In this document: positions 15,833-23,537 of the stretch, in pieces
How the letters are laid out: every line of letters starts with the position of its first letter
Numbering within the stretch: position 1 is the stretch's first letter
Source: an uncultured Halioglobus sp.
Lineage (GTDB): Bacteria; Pseudomonadota; Gammaproteobacteria; Pseudomonadales; Halieaceae
Direction: 5' to 3'
Assembly (NCBI GenBank): GCA_905480565.1
Contig: CAJQQW010000299.1
Span: forward strand, 1 to 23,537
DNA length: 23,537 bases
The notes under the pieces: generated by a model
Database searches by the model: none
What the model saw: the letters and a program-made list of their open reading frames with translations, nothing else
Told to the model about the DNA's origin: nothing
Made by a program: the position numbers and the translations under genes

Positions 15833-17521
15833 TTAATCAGTCGGTAGCGGTTCCGGCGGCAGGATGCGGAAAGGCCCCTCAGGCAATACGACATTGTTCT
15901 CTGCTACGTAGCGCTCCCACGCCGCCTCAAGCTTGGCAAGCGTCTCGGGCTCGTCCTCAGCGAGGTTGTTCTGCTCAGCAGGATCAGCATCGAGATCAAA
16001 CAGCAGCCAACGATCATCGCTTAGAGGCTTTGGCATCCGCACGGCCTTCCAATTGCCGACCTTAATTGCTCGGCGGCCCCAGATTTCCACGCCGACATAA
16101 TCCCCATCGGTTCGCACGGAGTCAGATTCGTTTTTCATAAGCCGAGTGATGCTACGTCCCGAAAACTGGCTTTCTTCAAACGGTATATCCGCCAACTCCA
16201 TAATCGTCGGCGCGAAGTCTGTAATGCTGACCGTTTCCGTTGATATCCTGCCCGGCGACGAGATATCTGCTGAAGAAATAATAGCGGGCACGCGAATGCC
16301 ACCTTCAAACGTGGAACCCTTGTAGCCTCTGAATGGCGTACTACTGACCCAGCCCCAACCTCGATCAAACAGCGTGAAAGACCCCGGCCTGCCCATGTTC
16401 TCGTAGCGGTTGTCGAAGGTGACGGCATGATCTCGGACAGCAGGCGGTGCGTGACCGGCATCCCAGCTGTCAGCGCCATTGTCGGAGATGAAGATAACGA
16501 CAGTATCCTTTGCGAGATCCTTGAACTCTAGATACGCAAGCAATCGATCGAGCTCAGTGTCGAGCTTCTGGATCATGCCCGCGTAGATTTCCATCACTCG
16601 CGACGACCGCCGCTGACTCTCTACATCCAACTCATCCCAAGCGGGAACGCCTTCCGGTCGCGGCGCAGAGCTCTGCGCCTCGTCAAACAATCCCAGCTCG
16701 CGCTGCTTAGTGAGTCGTTCCTGCCACAGGATGTCGTAGCCCTGATCATAGCGGCCGGCGAAGGCATCAGCGTCATTGGAGGGGAGTTGGAGAGGCCAAT
16801 GCGGCGCGGTAAACGCCAGATAGGCAAAGAATGGCTTACCGGTGTGCGCCGTGCTCTCGAGACCCGCGATCACTTCCGAGGTAAAACTCGTCGTGGAATA
16901 GAAGTCATCCTCAAGTTGCGGATTGAGCACACCGTTCTTGCGATACAGAAGTTTCGGGCGATGCAGATCAGGACCCAGAAGATCCGAGTAATGGCTACCG
17001 CCGCCAAAGCTGAAACTCAGCGCATGATCGAAGCCCCGCGCTCCGGGGCTCAACTCACGCTTCATTCCCAGGTGCCACTTACCCGCCATCACAGTGCGAT
17101 AACCGTGCTCGGACAGGCGTTCGGCAATCGTCGGCACCTCCTCACTTAAATGACCTTCGTAGCCAGGCAGCCCCATCTGGTTGTCAGCCACGGTCTCGGC
17201 CATATTTCCGATACCCGCGATATGATTGTCCATACCCGACATGAGCATGGCCCGTGCTGGCGAGCAGGTAGGCGCCGCATAGAAGCTCGTAAACATCACA
17301 CCATTCTCGGCGAGCCGTGTGAGCGTAGGTGTTTCGATCTCACTGCCGAAAGGCTCGATGTCGGCGAAACCCATATCGTCGACAACTACCAGCAGGAAAT
17401 TGGGTCGAGTTTCTATGGCCGACAGCTCCGCCGGTTTAGTTTCTTCCAAGGCTTCACGTTGGCAACTAACCCCACCAGCGGCGAGCATACAAAGAATAAG
17501 TAATCGGGTTATTAGCTTCAC
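15833..17521 (-). CDS. Exported arylsulfatase (formylglycine-dependent, AtsA-like)
   Basis: A 562-aa sulfatase. The N-terminal hydrophobic segment ends at Cys20 (AGGVSC), a loose lipobox, so it is probably a lipoprotein or periplasmic. The alkaline-phosphatase-fold core has LLVVVDDMGFADIEPFGSEI (metal D48, D49). CSPAR (86-90) is where Cys is converted to formylglycine, and GKWHLGM, APHWPL and SDNGADSW follow. Size and motif spacing fit the Pseudomonas AtsA-type S1 family. Activity needs a formylglycine-generating enzyme encoded elsewhere. It would release sulfate from aryl or alkyl sulfates. Single gene, convergent with the MFS transporter; the 115-bp gap between them holds a perfect palindrome CTCCAGCTGGAG (15745-15756). 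Confidence 0.9.
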   Translation of the reverse strand: MKLITRLLILCMLAAGGVSCQREALEETKPAELSAIETRPNFLLVVVDDMGFADIEPFGSEIETPTLTRLAENGVMFTSFYAAPTCSPARAMLMSGMDNHIAGIGNMAETVADNQMGLPGYEGHLSEEVPTIAERLSEHGYRTVMAGKWHLGMKRELSPGARGFDHALSFSFGGGSHYSDLLGPDLHRPKLLYRKNGVLNPQLEDDFYSTTSFTSEVIAGLESTAHTGKPFFAYLAFTAPHWPLQLPSNDADAFAGRYDQGYDILWQERLTKQRELGLFDEAQSSAPRPEGVPAWDELDVESQRRSSRVMEIYAGMIQKLDTELDRLLAYLEFKDLAKDTVVIFISDNGADSWDAGHAPPAVRDHAVTFDNRYENMGRPGSFTLFDRGWGWVSSTPFRGYKGSTFEGGIRVPAIISSADISSPGRISTETVSITDFAPTIMELADIPFEESQFSGRSITRLMKNESDSVRTDGDYVGVEIWGRRAIKVGNWKAVRMPKPLSDDRWLLFDLDADPAEQNNLAEDEPETLAKLEAAWERYVAENNVVLPEGPFRILPPEPLPTD

Positions 17522-17564
17522 GTGATGACCTCTCGATGGAATTTCAAGCTACCGTTCAAAGCAA

Positions 17565-17864
17565 CTACCTCGCAGCCCCGCCAACGAAGGCTTGCTGAAA
17601 GAAATCCAATGTTCTGCGCTGCGCTAGCTCGGCTGCTTGCTCTCGAAAACTGGGCCGGACCGCGTTCGCAAACGCATGGCCTACCCCTTCGCACTCGAAG
17701 CACTGATCTGTGGGTCGGCCGCTATCCTTGACCACGTCGCGAGCCGAAGCAAAAATCATCGGGTCGTTCAGACCGAAGTGAAACCGGCAACGCGCCGCAG
17801 ATGTCGCCAGATAGACCGACAGGTTACGGCCATGTCTTGCCGTGGCTTTCACCCACTTCTCCAT
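17565..17864 (-). pseudogene. Dienelactone-hydrolase family C-terminal remnant
   Basis: This 99-codon frame shows RCRFHFGLNDPMI, then EGVGHAFANAVRPSF and AAELAQRRTLDFFQQ. That is the C-terminal third of dienelactone hydrolase (Asp of the GLND strand, His of GHAF as triad members). The N-terminal two thirds, with the nucleophile Cys/Ser motif, is missing. Upstream to 17939 I see only a 75-nt gap to galB. It is probably a decayed last gene of the galD-ligK-galB operon. It explains most of the otherwise empty stretch 17522-17939; nothing else is apparent there. Confidence 0.6.
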
Positions 17865-17939
17865 GCCCTATGCCCTTGTATTGCTATTTGCGATGCCACA
17901 TGCCCTGAATGAGAGAGGTGTGTCCCTGCGAATCGCTCC

Positions 17940-18674
17940 TCACAATTCATCGACGCATCGCGGATAGACGCTCTGAAAGCCCTCCGCATACTTCACGCTC
18001 TTGCCGCCCGCCTGGCCACCAGAGTTTCTCCGGAAGTGGTTGCCCCGGTTTTCAGCAACGTTCTCGTAGAAATGCCAAAGGTGTTCCTGCCCCTGCATAC
18101 ATTGAATCGCGGCCCATTTTTCGTCCCAGACCTCTGAAATATCTAAGAAAACATCGGGCTTCCAGCCCATCTGTTCAGTCTGGTGGGGCTCAAACAGATA
18201 AAGTTGTGGGGCACCAAGAACCTGTTCCTCAGGATTATGACCCCAGGCCTGCGCAATCATGCGGCATTGCATCGCGACCTCCGTGGCATACATATGGTCG
18301 GTGTTATAGGGATCGTACTTGGAATGGCTCAGCATGAAGGTGGGCTGTACCTTACGGATCAGATCGACAATTTTGTATTTGCCGTCTGTATCTATCTCCA
18401 GCGGATAATCACCAAAATCAAAGAACTGAATATCGTGGGCATTGAGCGCGGCTGCCGCTGCTTCGGCCTCATCACGCCGAACGGCTTTCACTTCGTCCAG
18501 ACTCATATTGCCTTTTTTCCACAGCTTGGCGGATTCACCCCTTTCGCCGAAAGACAGGCAGGCGATCGTGACGTCATAGCCGCGCTTCTGATGGAGTGCG
18601 ATGGCGCCACCGCACCGCCAAACAAAGTCCGCCGCGTGGGCACTGATTACCAGAACTGATTTGTTGTCACTCAT
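17940..18674 (-). CDS. galB: 4-oxalomesaconate hydratase, GalB-like (PIG-L/LmbE family)
   Basis: A 244-aa protein of the zinc-dependent PIG-L/LmbE family. The signature SAHAADFVWRCGGAI (H13, D16), then CLSFGERGESAKLWKKG and LSHSKYDPYNTDH (H117, D121, H127), match GalB of Pseudomonas putida gallate catabolism rather than deacetylases, which have HPDDE. It hydrates 4-oxalomesaconate or its keto tautomer to 4-carboxy-4-hydroxy-2-oxoadipate. In Sphingobium this step is done by the unrelated amidohydrolase LigJ. The gene follows ligK by 39 nt in the same operon. Cytoplasmic. Confidence 0.9.
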   Translation of the reverse strand: MSDNKSVLVISAHAADFVWRCGGAIALHQKRGYDVTIACLSFGERGESAKLWKKGNMSLDEVKAVRRDEAEAAAAALNAHDIQFFDFGDYPLEIDTDGKYKIVDLIRKVQPTFMLSHSKYDPYNTDHMYATEVAMQCRMIAQAWGHNPEEQVLGAPQLYLFEPHQTEQMGWKPDVFLDISEVWDEKWAAIQCMQGQEHLWHFYENVAENRGNHFRRNSGGQAGGKSVKYAEGFQSVYPRCVDEL

Positions 18675-18713
18675 TTTTTTCTATACCTCATGGTCCATGT
18701 TCATAGCCGTTGT

Positions 18714-19415
18714 CTATGCTTCAACCAGATCGGAGAGCGAGTCGAGATAAACGAGACCCGCCTCTTCTAGGCGCGGGCGCATGTTGTACATATCGAGGCC
18801 GAGTTCACCGCCGGCCAGGCGTTCCCGTTTGCTCGCCTCGTTATCTTCGCGAGCCTGCGCAGCATCTCGGGCGGCGTCGGCGCTGCTACGGGGCACGACA
18901 ACGACACCGTCGTCATCCGCCACCACCACATCGCCCGGCGTTACGAGTTGTCCTGCGCAGACCAGAGGAACGTTGACCGCGCCCAGGGTATTTTTCACCG
19001 TACCCTTGGCGGACACGGCGCGGGACCAGACCGGAAAGTTCATCTCGTGAAGGTCGGCCACATCGCGGACACCGGCATCAATAATCAAACCGCGGACGCC
19101 CCGGGCTTGGCAGGAAGTCGCCAGCAGGTCACCAAACATCCCGTCCGTATTGTCTGTGGTGCAACCGACCACCAGGACGTCGCCCGGCTGGCATAGCTCA
19201 ATCGCGACGTGGATCATCCAGTTATCTCCGGGTTGGGCCAGGACTGTAATAGCGCTGCCCCCGATCTGGGCGCGCGGATATATTGGGGTGATGTAGGGCT
19301 TCATGAGGCCTGAGCGGCCCTGTGCCTCGTGCACCGTTGCCACACCGAACGCAGCCAGGGCATCCACAGTGTCTGCACTCGCTCGGTCAATGTTTCTTAC
19401 TGCCACTGTCTTCAT
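18714..19415 (-). CDS. ligK: 4-carboxy-4-hydroxy-2-oxoadipate aldolase (LigK/GalC/ProA, RraA fold)
   Basis: A 233-aa member of the RraA-like class II aldolase family. Recognisable elements are GDLLATS (95-101), [10 protein letters not shown] (109-118) with R117 and metal-ligand D118, and the conserved [15 protein letters not shown] strand. It splits 4-carboxy-4-hydroxy-2-oxoadipate into pyruvate and oxaloacetate, the last step of protocatechuate 4,5-cleavage and gallate routes. The start ATG directly abuts the stop of the galD gene (TAAATG), so translation is coupled. The substrate assignment rests on the surrounding ligC/ligI/galB/galD genes. Confidence 0.9.
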   Translation of the reverse strand: MKTVAVRNIDRASADTVDALAAFGVATVHEAQGRSGLMKPYITPIYPRAQIGGSAITVLAQPGDNWMIHVAIELCQPGDVLVVGCTTDNTDGMFGDLLATSCQARGVRGLIIDAGVRDVADLHEMNFPVWSRAVSAKGTVKNTLGAVNVPLVCAGQLVTPGDVVVADDDGVVVVPRSSADAARDAAQAREDNEASKRERLAGGELGLDMYNMRPRLEEAGLVYLDSLSDLVEA

Positions 19416-20504
19416 TTATGGACCTCGCTTGGCTGGGGCAGGAACGAAAAGCACGCCACGGCTGAGCAGTCGTGCCGTGCGCAGTACTCCCGCTTTCTTG
19501 ATCTCTGGAAGCTCACCTGATTCGTCGACCTCAAGGGAGATAGAGAATTCTCCCGAAGGATGCTCAACGGAAATCTGCTTGGTCTCACCTTGCGGCACAT
19601 TGACCAGACCTTCGGCCACCGAGCCCGGGATGATGGCCGCCGTTGCGGCCGATACCGCTCCCAGCACGCCTACGGCGCTGTGGCATTTGTGAGGGATAAA
19701 GGTTCGGGTATTGATCAATCCGCCGTGCAGAGCCGGGGAAATCAGACACATCTTTGGCACCGCTTTGTCAGCGACATCACCGAGGTTCATCATTGGCCCC
19801 AGTTCGATACGGATGGACTCCAGTCGGGTTTTCAGAGCCTGATCGCTGTTGAGCTTTTCCGGGCTTTCATGCCCCGTCAGACCAAAGTCTTTAGCCAGTA
19901 ACGCCACCACCGGCATCCCGTTATCCACGCAAGTGACCCGAACCCCACCAACGGAATCAACAACGTTCCCAGTGGGTAGCAAGGCACCACAAATAGAACC
20001 GGCCACATCCAGATAGTTACAGACAACCGCAGCCGATGTGCCGGGCACACCATCAATCGCCGTATCACCCTCGTATTCCATAACGCCATCTGGTGTGGCC
20101 AGAAGCAGTGCACAGAGCTTCCCGCTATTGACCATATGCACGGTAACGCAGGTCTTTCCGGGTTGAGCCCGGACCAGCCCCGCTTCAACAGCGAACGGCC
20201 CCACACCCGCTAATATGTTGCCGCAGTTGGGCGTGGTATCGACCACATCTTGGCCTACAACCACTTGGGCGAAAAGAAAGTCGATGTCAGCATCAGCACG
20301 GGTCGAGGGCCCAACGATGGCGACTTTGCTCGTGAGGGGGTCTGCACCGCCCAAACCGTCTATTTGCCGCGAGCCTCGGCCAACAGCATCAACAAGTATG
20401 GCGTTCCGCACATCAGCTTCAGATGGTAGATCAGAGGCCAGAAAGTAAAGCCCTTTCGAGCTACCTCCGCGCAACTGCATGAAAGGGATCTCCAGCTGTT
20501 TCAT
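19416..20504 (-). CDS. galD: 4-oxalomesaconate tautomerase (GalD/LigU, PrpF family)
   Basis: A 362-aa PrpF-family isomerase. N-terminal MRGG-type segment (MQLRGGSSKGLYFLASDLP), GLGGADPLTSKVAIV with K60, and TPNCGNILAG with C94 are the family's conserved stretches. The Lys/Cys pair corresponds to the residues implicated in LigU allylic isomerisation. A second NCG-like site is absent. It converts the ring-opening-derived 4-oxalomesaconate to the tautomer used by the hydratase. It is the first gene of the galD-ligK-galB operon, divergent from the double-HTH regulator. GalD and LigU belong to one family and cannot be told apart here. Confidence 0.88.
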   Translation of the reverse strand: MKQLEIPFMQLRGGSSKGLYFLASDLPSEADVRNAILVDAVGRGSRQIDGLGGADPLTSKVAIVGPSTRADADIDFLFAQVVVGQDVVDTTPNCGNILAGVGPFAVEAGLVRAQPGKTCVTVHMVNSGKLCALLLATPDGVMEYEGDTAIDGVPGTSAAVVCNYLDVAGSICGALLPTGNVVDSVGGVRVTCVDNGMPVVALLAKDFGLTGHESPEKLNSDQALKTRLESIRIELGPMMNLGDVADKAVPKMCLISPALHGGLINTRTFIPHKCHSAVGVLGAVSAATAAIIPGSVAEGLVNVPQGETKQISVEHPSGEFSISLEVDESGELPEIKKAGVLRTARLLSRGVLFVPAPAKRGP

Positions 20505-20626
20505 GGAGCCAACCTTGATGACGAGCTGCTAGTTTAGGGACGCGCTACTATTACAGCCAATGCAATTTCATTGAGTGTCCATGGGAAAAGTTTGCTGCTG
20601 AGGAGGCACTAGTGACGGAGATTTTC

Positions 20627-20640
20627 CATGAAATTTCGTG
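20627..20640. promoter_or_regulatory. Palindrome, candidate operator for the double-HTH regulator
   Basis: CATGAAATTTCGTG is a 14-bp palindrome with one mismatched pair, centred in the 180-bp gap between the divergent galD operon and the regulator gene. A related imperfect repeat, TTTCC-AT-GAAA, overlaps it on the left. A TTTC...GAAA pair also occurs at about 20567-20587. The site is 45 bp before the regulator start. Confidence 0.45.
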
Positions 20641-20684
20641 AATCAGATGCTATCTTGTAACAGAAATTCATAGATCTTTTACCC

Positions 20685-21923
20685 ATGACCGCAACTCACC
20701 TGGGCATCACCGAAATCAGTTTGCGCCATCTCAAATCCGCGCTATATGTCTATGACTACAAAAATGTCACCCGTGCCGCCAACAAATTGAACCGTTCGCA
20801 GACTGCTGTCACTAAGGCAGTGGGAGAGCTAGAGGCAGAGCTGGGTTGCGTCTTATTCGACCGATCGTCGGTCGGCATGATGCCCACTGTTCATGGGGAA
20901 GCCCTGGCACATCGGGTAAAGCTTGCAGCAGCAGAATTTGACCGAGCAGGTGCGGCCTATCAGTCCTTTGTACCCGGTGGTCGGAGCTACCAATCCATAC
21001 CCATATTCTCGATGGACATCAGCTATAAGCGCCTGGCGGCCTTTGTCGCATTGTTTCAGGCCCGCGACATCAATGAGGCCGCAAAGCTTCTCGGGGTGAC
21101 TAAAGCGGCGATCTACAACTCGGTTCGTCAGATGGAGGAACTGCTCGATCTGGAGCTTTTTGAGAGGGGGCCGGGCGGCGTATCCCCGACTAGCTTCTGC
21201 GCTGTTCTCGCACGACACACGAAGATGGCGTTCGCCGAAATCCGTCACGCACTCGACGACCTTGCCAGCTTAGATGGCGTTACCAGTGGGAATGTCGCCA
21301 TTGGCACATTGCCCTATACGCGGACCTATCTCACTCCCAAAGCGATCAATCGGCTTCTTAGCCGACACCCACAACTCGGCGTAACAACTCAGGAAGGACC
21401 CTACAACCTCATGCAAGCAGACCTTCGCAGCGGCGATCTAGATGTCATTGTTGGAGCCGTTCGCCCTGCTGAGGCGGGTGCCGACTTCAAAACGGAAACG
21501 CTCATAGAGGATCGCCTCGCTGTAATTGCGCGCAAGGATCACCCTCTTGCGCAACAAAAGAAAATCGACTTTCAGGATCTACAGAATCTGGAGTGGGTTT
21601 TGCCGGCCGCAGAGACGCCCGCGCGACTGCTGTTCGACGAGACATGCCGGGGATACAACATGGAAACGCCCAAACATGCTGTTCAAACCAGCTCACAGTC
21701 GATGGTTCGGGGCCTACTCCTCGATAGCGATCGCGTGGCCTTGGTATCAGAGCACCAGATCTTCTACGACCGAAAGGCGGGCTTGCTAGAGGTTCTGCCC
21801 GTAGACCTCGAAGAAACTTATCGCCCTATCGGCATCACCCTGCGTGCCCACACACAACCTTCACCGGCGGCATCGCTACTTCTTGAGGAACTTCGTCGAG
21901 TCGCTGAAGAACTTAAGCGGTGA
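20685..21923 (+). CDS. LysR-type regulator with two tandem N-terminal HTH domains
   Basis: The protein is 412 aa, about 100 longer than a normal LTTR. Residues 12-72 form a complete LysR HTH (LRHLKSALYVYDYKNVTRAA, then AVTKAVGELEAELG, LFDR). Residues 112-175 form a second one (YKRLAAFVALFQARDINEAA, then AIYNSVRQMEELLDLELFER). A single effector domain follows (from about 198, GNVAIGTLPYTRTYLTPKAI). Both HTHs keep the A-A-x-x-L and recognition-helix patterns, so neither is obviously dead. The gene is divergent from galD and overlaps the 3' end of ligC by 11 bp tail to tail. It is the likely pathway-specific regulator of the protocatechuate 4,5-cleavage genes. Confidence 0.92.
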   Translation: MTATHLGITEISLRHLKSALYVYDYKNVTRAANKLNRSQTAVTKAVGELEAELGCVLFDRSSVGMMPTVHGEALAHRVKLAAAEFDRAGAAYQSFVPGGRSYQSIPIFSMDISYKRLAAFVALFQARDINEAAKLLGVTKAAIYNSVRQMEELLDLELFERGPGGVSPTSFCAVLARHTKMAFAEIRHALDDLASLDGVTSGNVAIGTLPYTRTYLTPKAINRLLSRHPQLGVTTQEGPYNLMQADLRSGDLDVIVGAVRPAEAGADFKTETLIEDRLAVIARKDHPLAQQKKIDFQDLQNLEWVLPAAETPARLLFDETCRGYNMETPKHAVQTSSQSMVRGLLLDSDRVALVSEHQIFYDRKAGLLEVLPVDLEETYRPIGITLRAHTQPSPAASLLLEELRRVAEELKR

Positions 21924-22878
21924 GCTTTCGCTCAATGCGATCCAGCACGCGCATGGCGGGCAAACACTGACCGATACTGCCATTTGGCTCACGCCCTTGT
22001 TCAATGGCTGAGAAAAACTCGCGGTCGATCAGTTCGATACCATTCATGGAGACATCGACCCGGGACACATCAATCTGCTTGCCCTTGCCATCACAGAGAT
22101 CATCGTAACGAACGAGGTAGGTGCCGTTATCGCAAATGTATCGGAAGTCAGTACCCAACGGTCCATCATTATTGAAGGATAGGGACAGGGTGCAAACCGC
22201 ACCCGAAGCGCTCTTCATCAAAATCGCCATATCCATGGCGATACCGAGCTCTTCATTTATTGGCCCTTGCACCGCAAAACAATCCGCAATTTCTTCTCCA
22301 GTTTGGTACATAAACAGATCGACTGTGTGACAGGCATGATGCCAAAGTAGGTGATCGGTCCAGCTTCGCGGCTGACCCAGCGCATTGAGATTACTGCGAC
22401 GAAAGAAATACGTCTGCACATCTAGCTGCTGAATCGACAACTCCCCCCCTGCAATACGCTCATGTATCCATTGGTGACTGGGGTTGAAGCGGCGAACATG
22501 GCCCGCCATTGCAACCAAACCCGTTTCGAGCTGCAGCGCAGCAAGAGCCTCAGCCTCTTTCAAATTGTCTGCCATAGGAATCTCTACCAAGACATGCTTG
22601 CCAGCGCTGAGGGCTTGCATCGCCTGTGAGGCATGCAAAGGAGTGGGTGTTGCCAGAATCACCGCTTCGACTCCTGGCTGGGCGAGCCCCACTTCCAAGT
22701 CCAATGACCAATGGGGAATGTTACGCTCGTCAGCCACCTTTCGAGTCGCTTCTTCCAGGCCACCGACGAGAGACACCACTTCAACACCGTCGATACACGC
22801 AAGAGCATCCAAGTGCTTGTTCCCAAAGGCGCCCTCACCGGCGAGACAGATCTTTATAACGCGGACCCCTCGGGCCAA
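21913..22878 (-). CDS. ligC: 4-carboxy-2-hydroxymuconate-6-semialdehyde dehydrogenase (LigC, Gfo/Idh/MocA family)
   Basis: A 314-321-aa NAD(P) oxidoreductase. The Rossmann motif LAGEGAFGNKH is followed by the lysine motif GKHVLVEIPMAD. RRFNPSHQWIHERI, LDVQTYFFRR, PRSWTDHLLWHHACHTVDLF and LSLSFNNDGPLGT-FRYICDNGT match the LigC/PmdC signature. It oxidises the ring-opened semialdehyde (as its hemiacetal) to 2-pyrone-4,6-dicarboxylate. The given start is TTG 22878, 25 bp inside ligI. Relatives begin M-K/R-I-x-LAG, and the matching codon here is ATA (22855-22857). It sits 8 nt after GAGGGG and overlaps the ligI stop as ATAA, so the true start may be AUA. Confidence 0.93.
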   Translation of the reverse strand: MARGVRVIKICLAGEGAFGNKHLDALACIDGVEVVSLVGGLEEATRKVADERNIPHWSLDLEVGLAQPGVEAVILATPTPLHASQAMQALSAGKHVLVEIPMADNLKEAEALAALQLETGLVAMAGHVRRFNPSHQWIHERIAGGELSIQQLDVQTYFFRRSNLNALGQPRSWTDHLLWHHACHTVDLFMYQTGEEIADCFAVQGPINEELGIAMDMAILMKSASGAVCTLSLSFNNDGPLGTDFRYICDNGTYLVRYDDLCDGKGKQIDVSRVDVSMNGIELIDREFFSAIEQGREPNGSIGQCLPAMRVLDRIERKLTA

Positions 22879-23537
22879 TAAAGGCGCATAGGATTGTCGA
22901 CAAGAAGCTTCCGCTGCAACTCCCTCGTCACCGCGATTTTAGGAACGAAATCCACCAGCTTTCCGTCGTCAGGCATGTGGGTTTTCATGTTTGGGTGGGG
23001 CCAGTCTGTTCCCCAAAGCACACGATCAGAAAAGTTCTCCACCACGGTGCGAGCAAATGGCACAACATCCTCGTAACCACCCTCAGGCCCAACACCAGAA
23101 AGACGCTCCGGGCAGCTGACCTTGGACCAGAAGTTGTCGTTATCACTCAGCAAACGCAGAAATAACTCAAAATCCGGTCCATCGATGGGCGCCGTAATAT
23201 CCGGCCTTCCCATGTGATCAACGACTACTGTCGTGGGAAGCGCCGTAAAAAATTCGTAATACTCTGAGAGATCAGCGGCCTCAAAGTAAATGACGATGTG
23301 CCAGCCAAGAGGCGCAATTCTCTCGGCTATGCGTTGCAGATCGTCGAAGGGTAAGGCATCGACCAGTCGCTTGACGAAGTTGAAGCGCACACCCCGCACA
23401 CCCGCATTGTCGAGCAGCTTAAGCTCCTCGTCGGTGACGCTGGCACGCACGGTCGCCACCCCGCGGGCCTTTCCCCTAGAGTCCGCCAGTGCGTCCACTA
23501 GAGCCCGGTTGTCTGCACCGTGACACGTGGCCTGAAC
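22854..23537 (-). CDS. ligI: 2-pyrone-4,6-dicarboxylate hydrolase (LigI, amidohydrolase family), 5' part outside window
   Basis: The partial frame (about 227 codons) has no start inside the window. It is open to the right edge, where VQATCHGADNRALVDALAD precedes the internal GTG at 23498. Amidohydrolase TIM-barrel elements are visible: GVRFNFVKRLVD, GWHIVIYFEA, VVDHMGRPD, and the catalytic-Asp strand LWGTDWPHPN. The C-terminus NPMRLYWPEGS closes the barrel. These match LigI, which opens 2-pyrone-4,6-dicarboxylate to 4-oxalomesaconate/4-carboxy-2-hydroxymuconate without needing metal. It is upstream of and overlapping ligC, one operon. The ring-cleaving dioxygenase is probably beyond the right edge. 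Confidence 0.92.
   Translation of the reverse strand, partial: VQATCHGADNRALVDALADSRGKARGVATVRASVTDEELKLLDNAGVRGVRFNFVKRLVDALPFDDLQRIAERIAPLGWHIVIYFEAADLSEYYEFFTALPTTVVVDHMGRPDITAPIDGPDFELFLRLLSDNDNFWSKVSCPERLSGVGPEGGYEDVVPFARTVVENFSDRVLWGTDWPHPNMKTHMPDDGKLVDFVPKIAVTRELQRKLLVDNPMRLYWPEGSAL

Overview
The window looks like accessory chromosome of a marine-type gammaproteobacterium (moderate GC, large TonB-dependent receptors, LysR regulators, aromatic-acid catabolism). I cannot fix the genus; OM60/NOR5- or SAR92-like oligotrophs are an inference only.

Left edge (1-1800): a tRNA-Val(GAC) gene with its own promoter and terminator, then two tandem structured repeat units of about 184 bp. Each unit ends in a copy of the last 19 nt of the tRNA. 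Directly after the last tRNA tail comes a truncated tyrosine-recombinase (integrase) gene joined to the last codons of a glutathione reductase gene, which looks like the scar of a decayed island. A small NrtS-like membrane protein follows.

Middle (1806-13184): two blocks on the minus strand. The first is a TonB-dependent receptor followed by a secreted metallo-beta-lactamase-fold hydrolase of the alkylsulfatase type. The second is a six-gene operon: TonB-dependent receptor, two glutathione S-transferases, an SDR dehydrogenase, a vanillin/benzaldehyde-type aldehyde dehydrogenase and a peroxiredoxin-like protein. A small Rossmann-like protein gene on the plus strand lies between the blocks. The second operon has the parts list of a glutathione-dependent aryl-ether or related aromatic route (receptor, GSTs, alcohol dehydrogenase, aromatic aldehyde dehydrogenase). 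Its substrate cannot be read from sequence.

Right-centre (13344-17521): a LysR regulator divergent from that operon, an MFS carboxylate-type transporter and a convergent lipoprotein-like arylsulfatase with a CSPAR formylglycine motif.

Right (17565-23537): most of the lower protocatechuate 4,5-cleavage (2-pyrone-4,6-dicarboxylate) pathway. On the minus strand are ligI (partial, running off the window) and ligC, and separately galD/ligU, ligK and galB, followed by a dienelactone-hydrolase remnant. Between the two sets, on the plus strand, is an unusual 412-aa LysR-type regulator with two N-terminal helix-turn-helix domains. The ring-opening dioxygenase (ligAB) is not in the window. Together the right half would take an aromatic such as vanillin or vanillate, through protocatechuate, to pyruvate and oxaloacetate. 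The middle operon, sulfatases and receptors could supply aromatic monomers from outside the cell; that link is inference.
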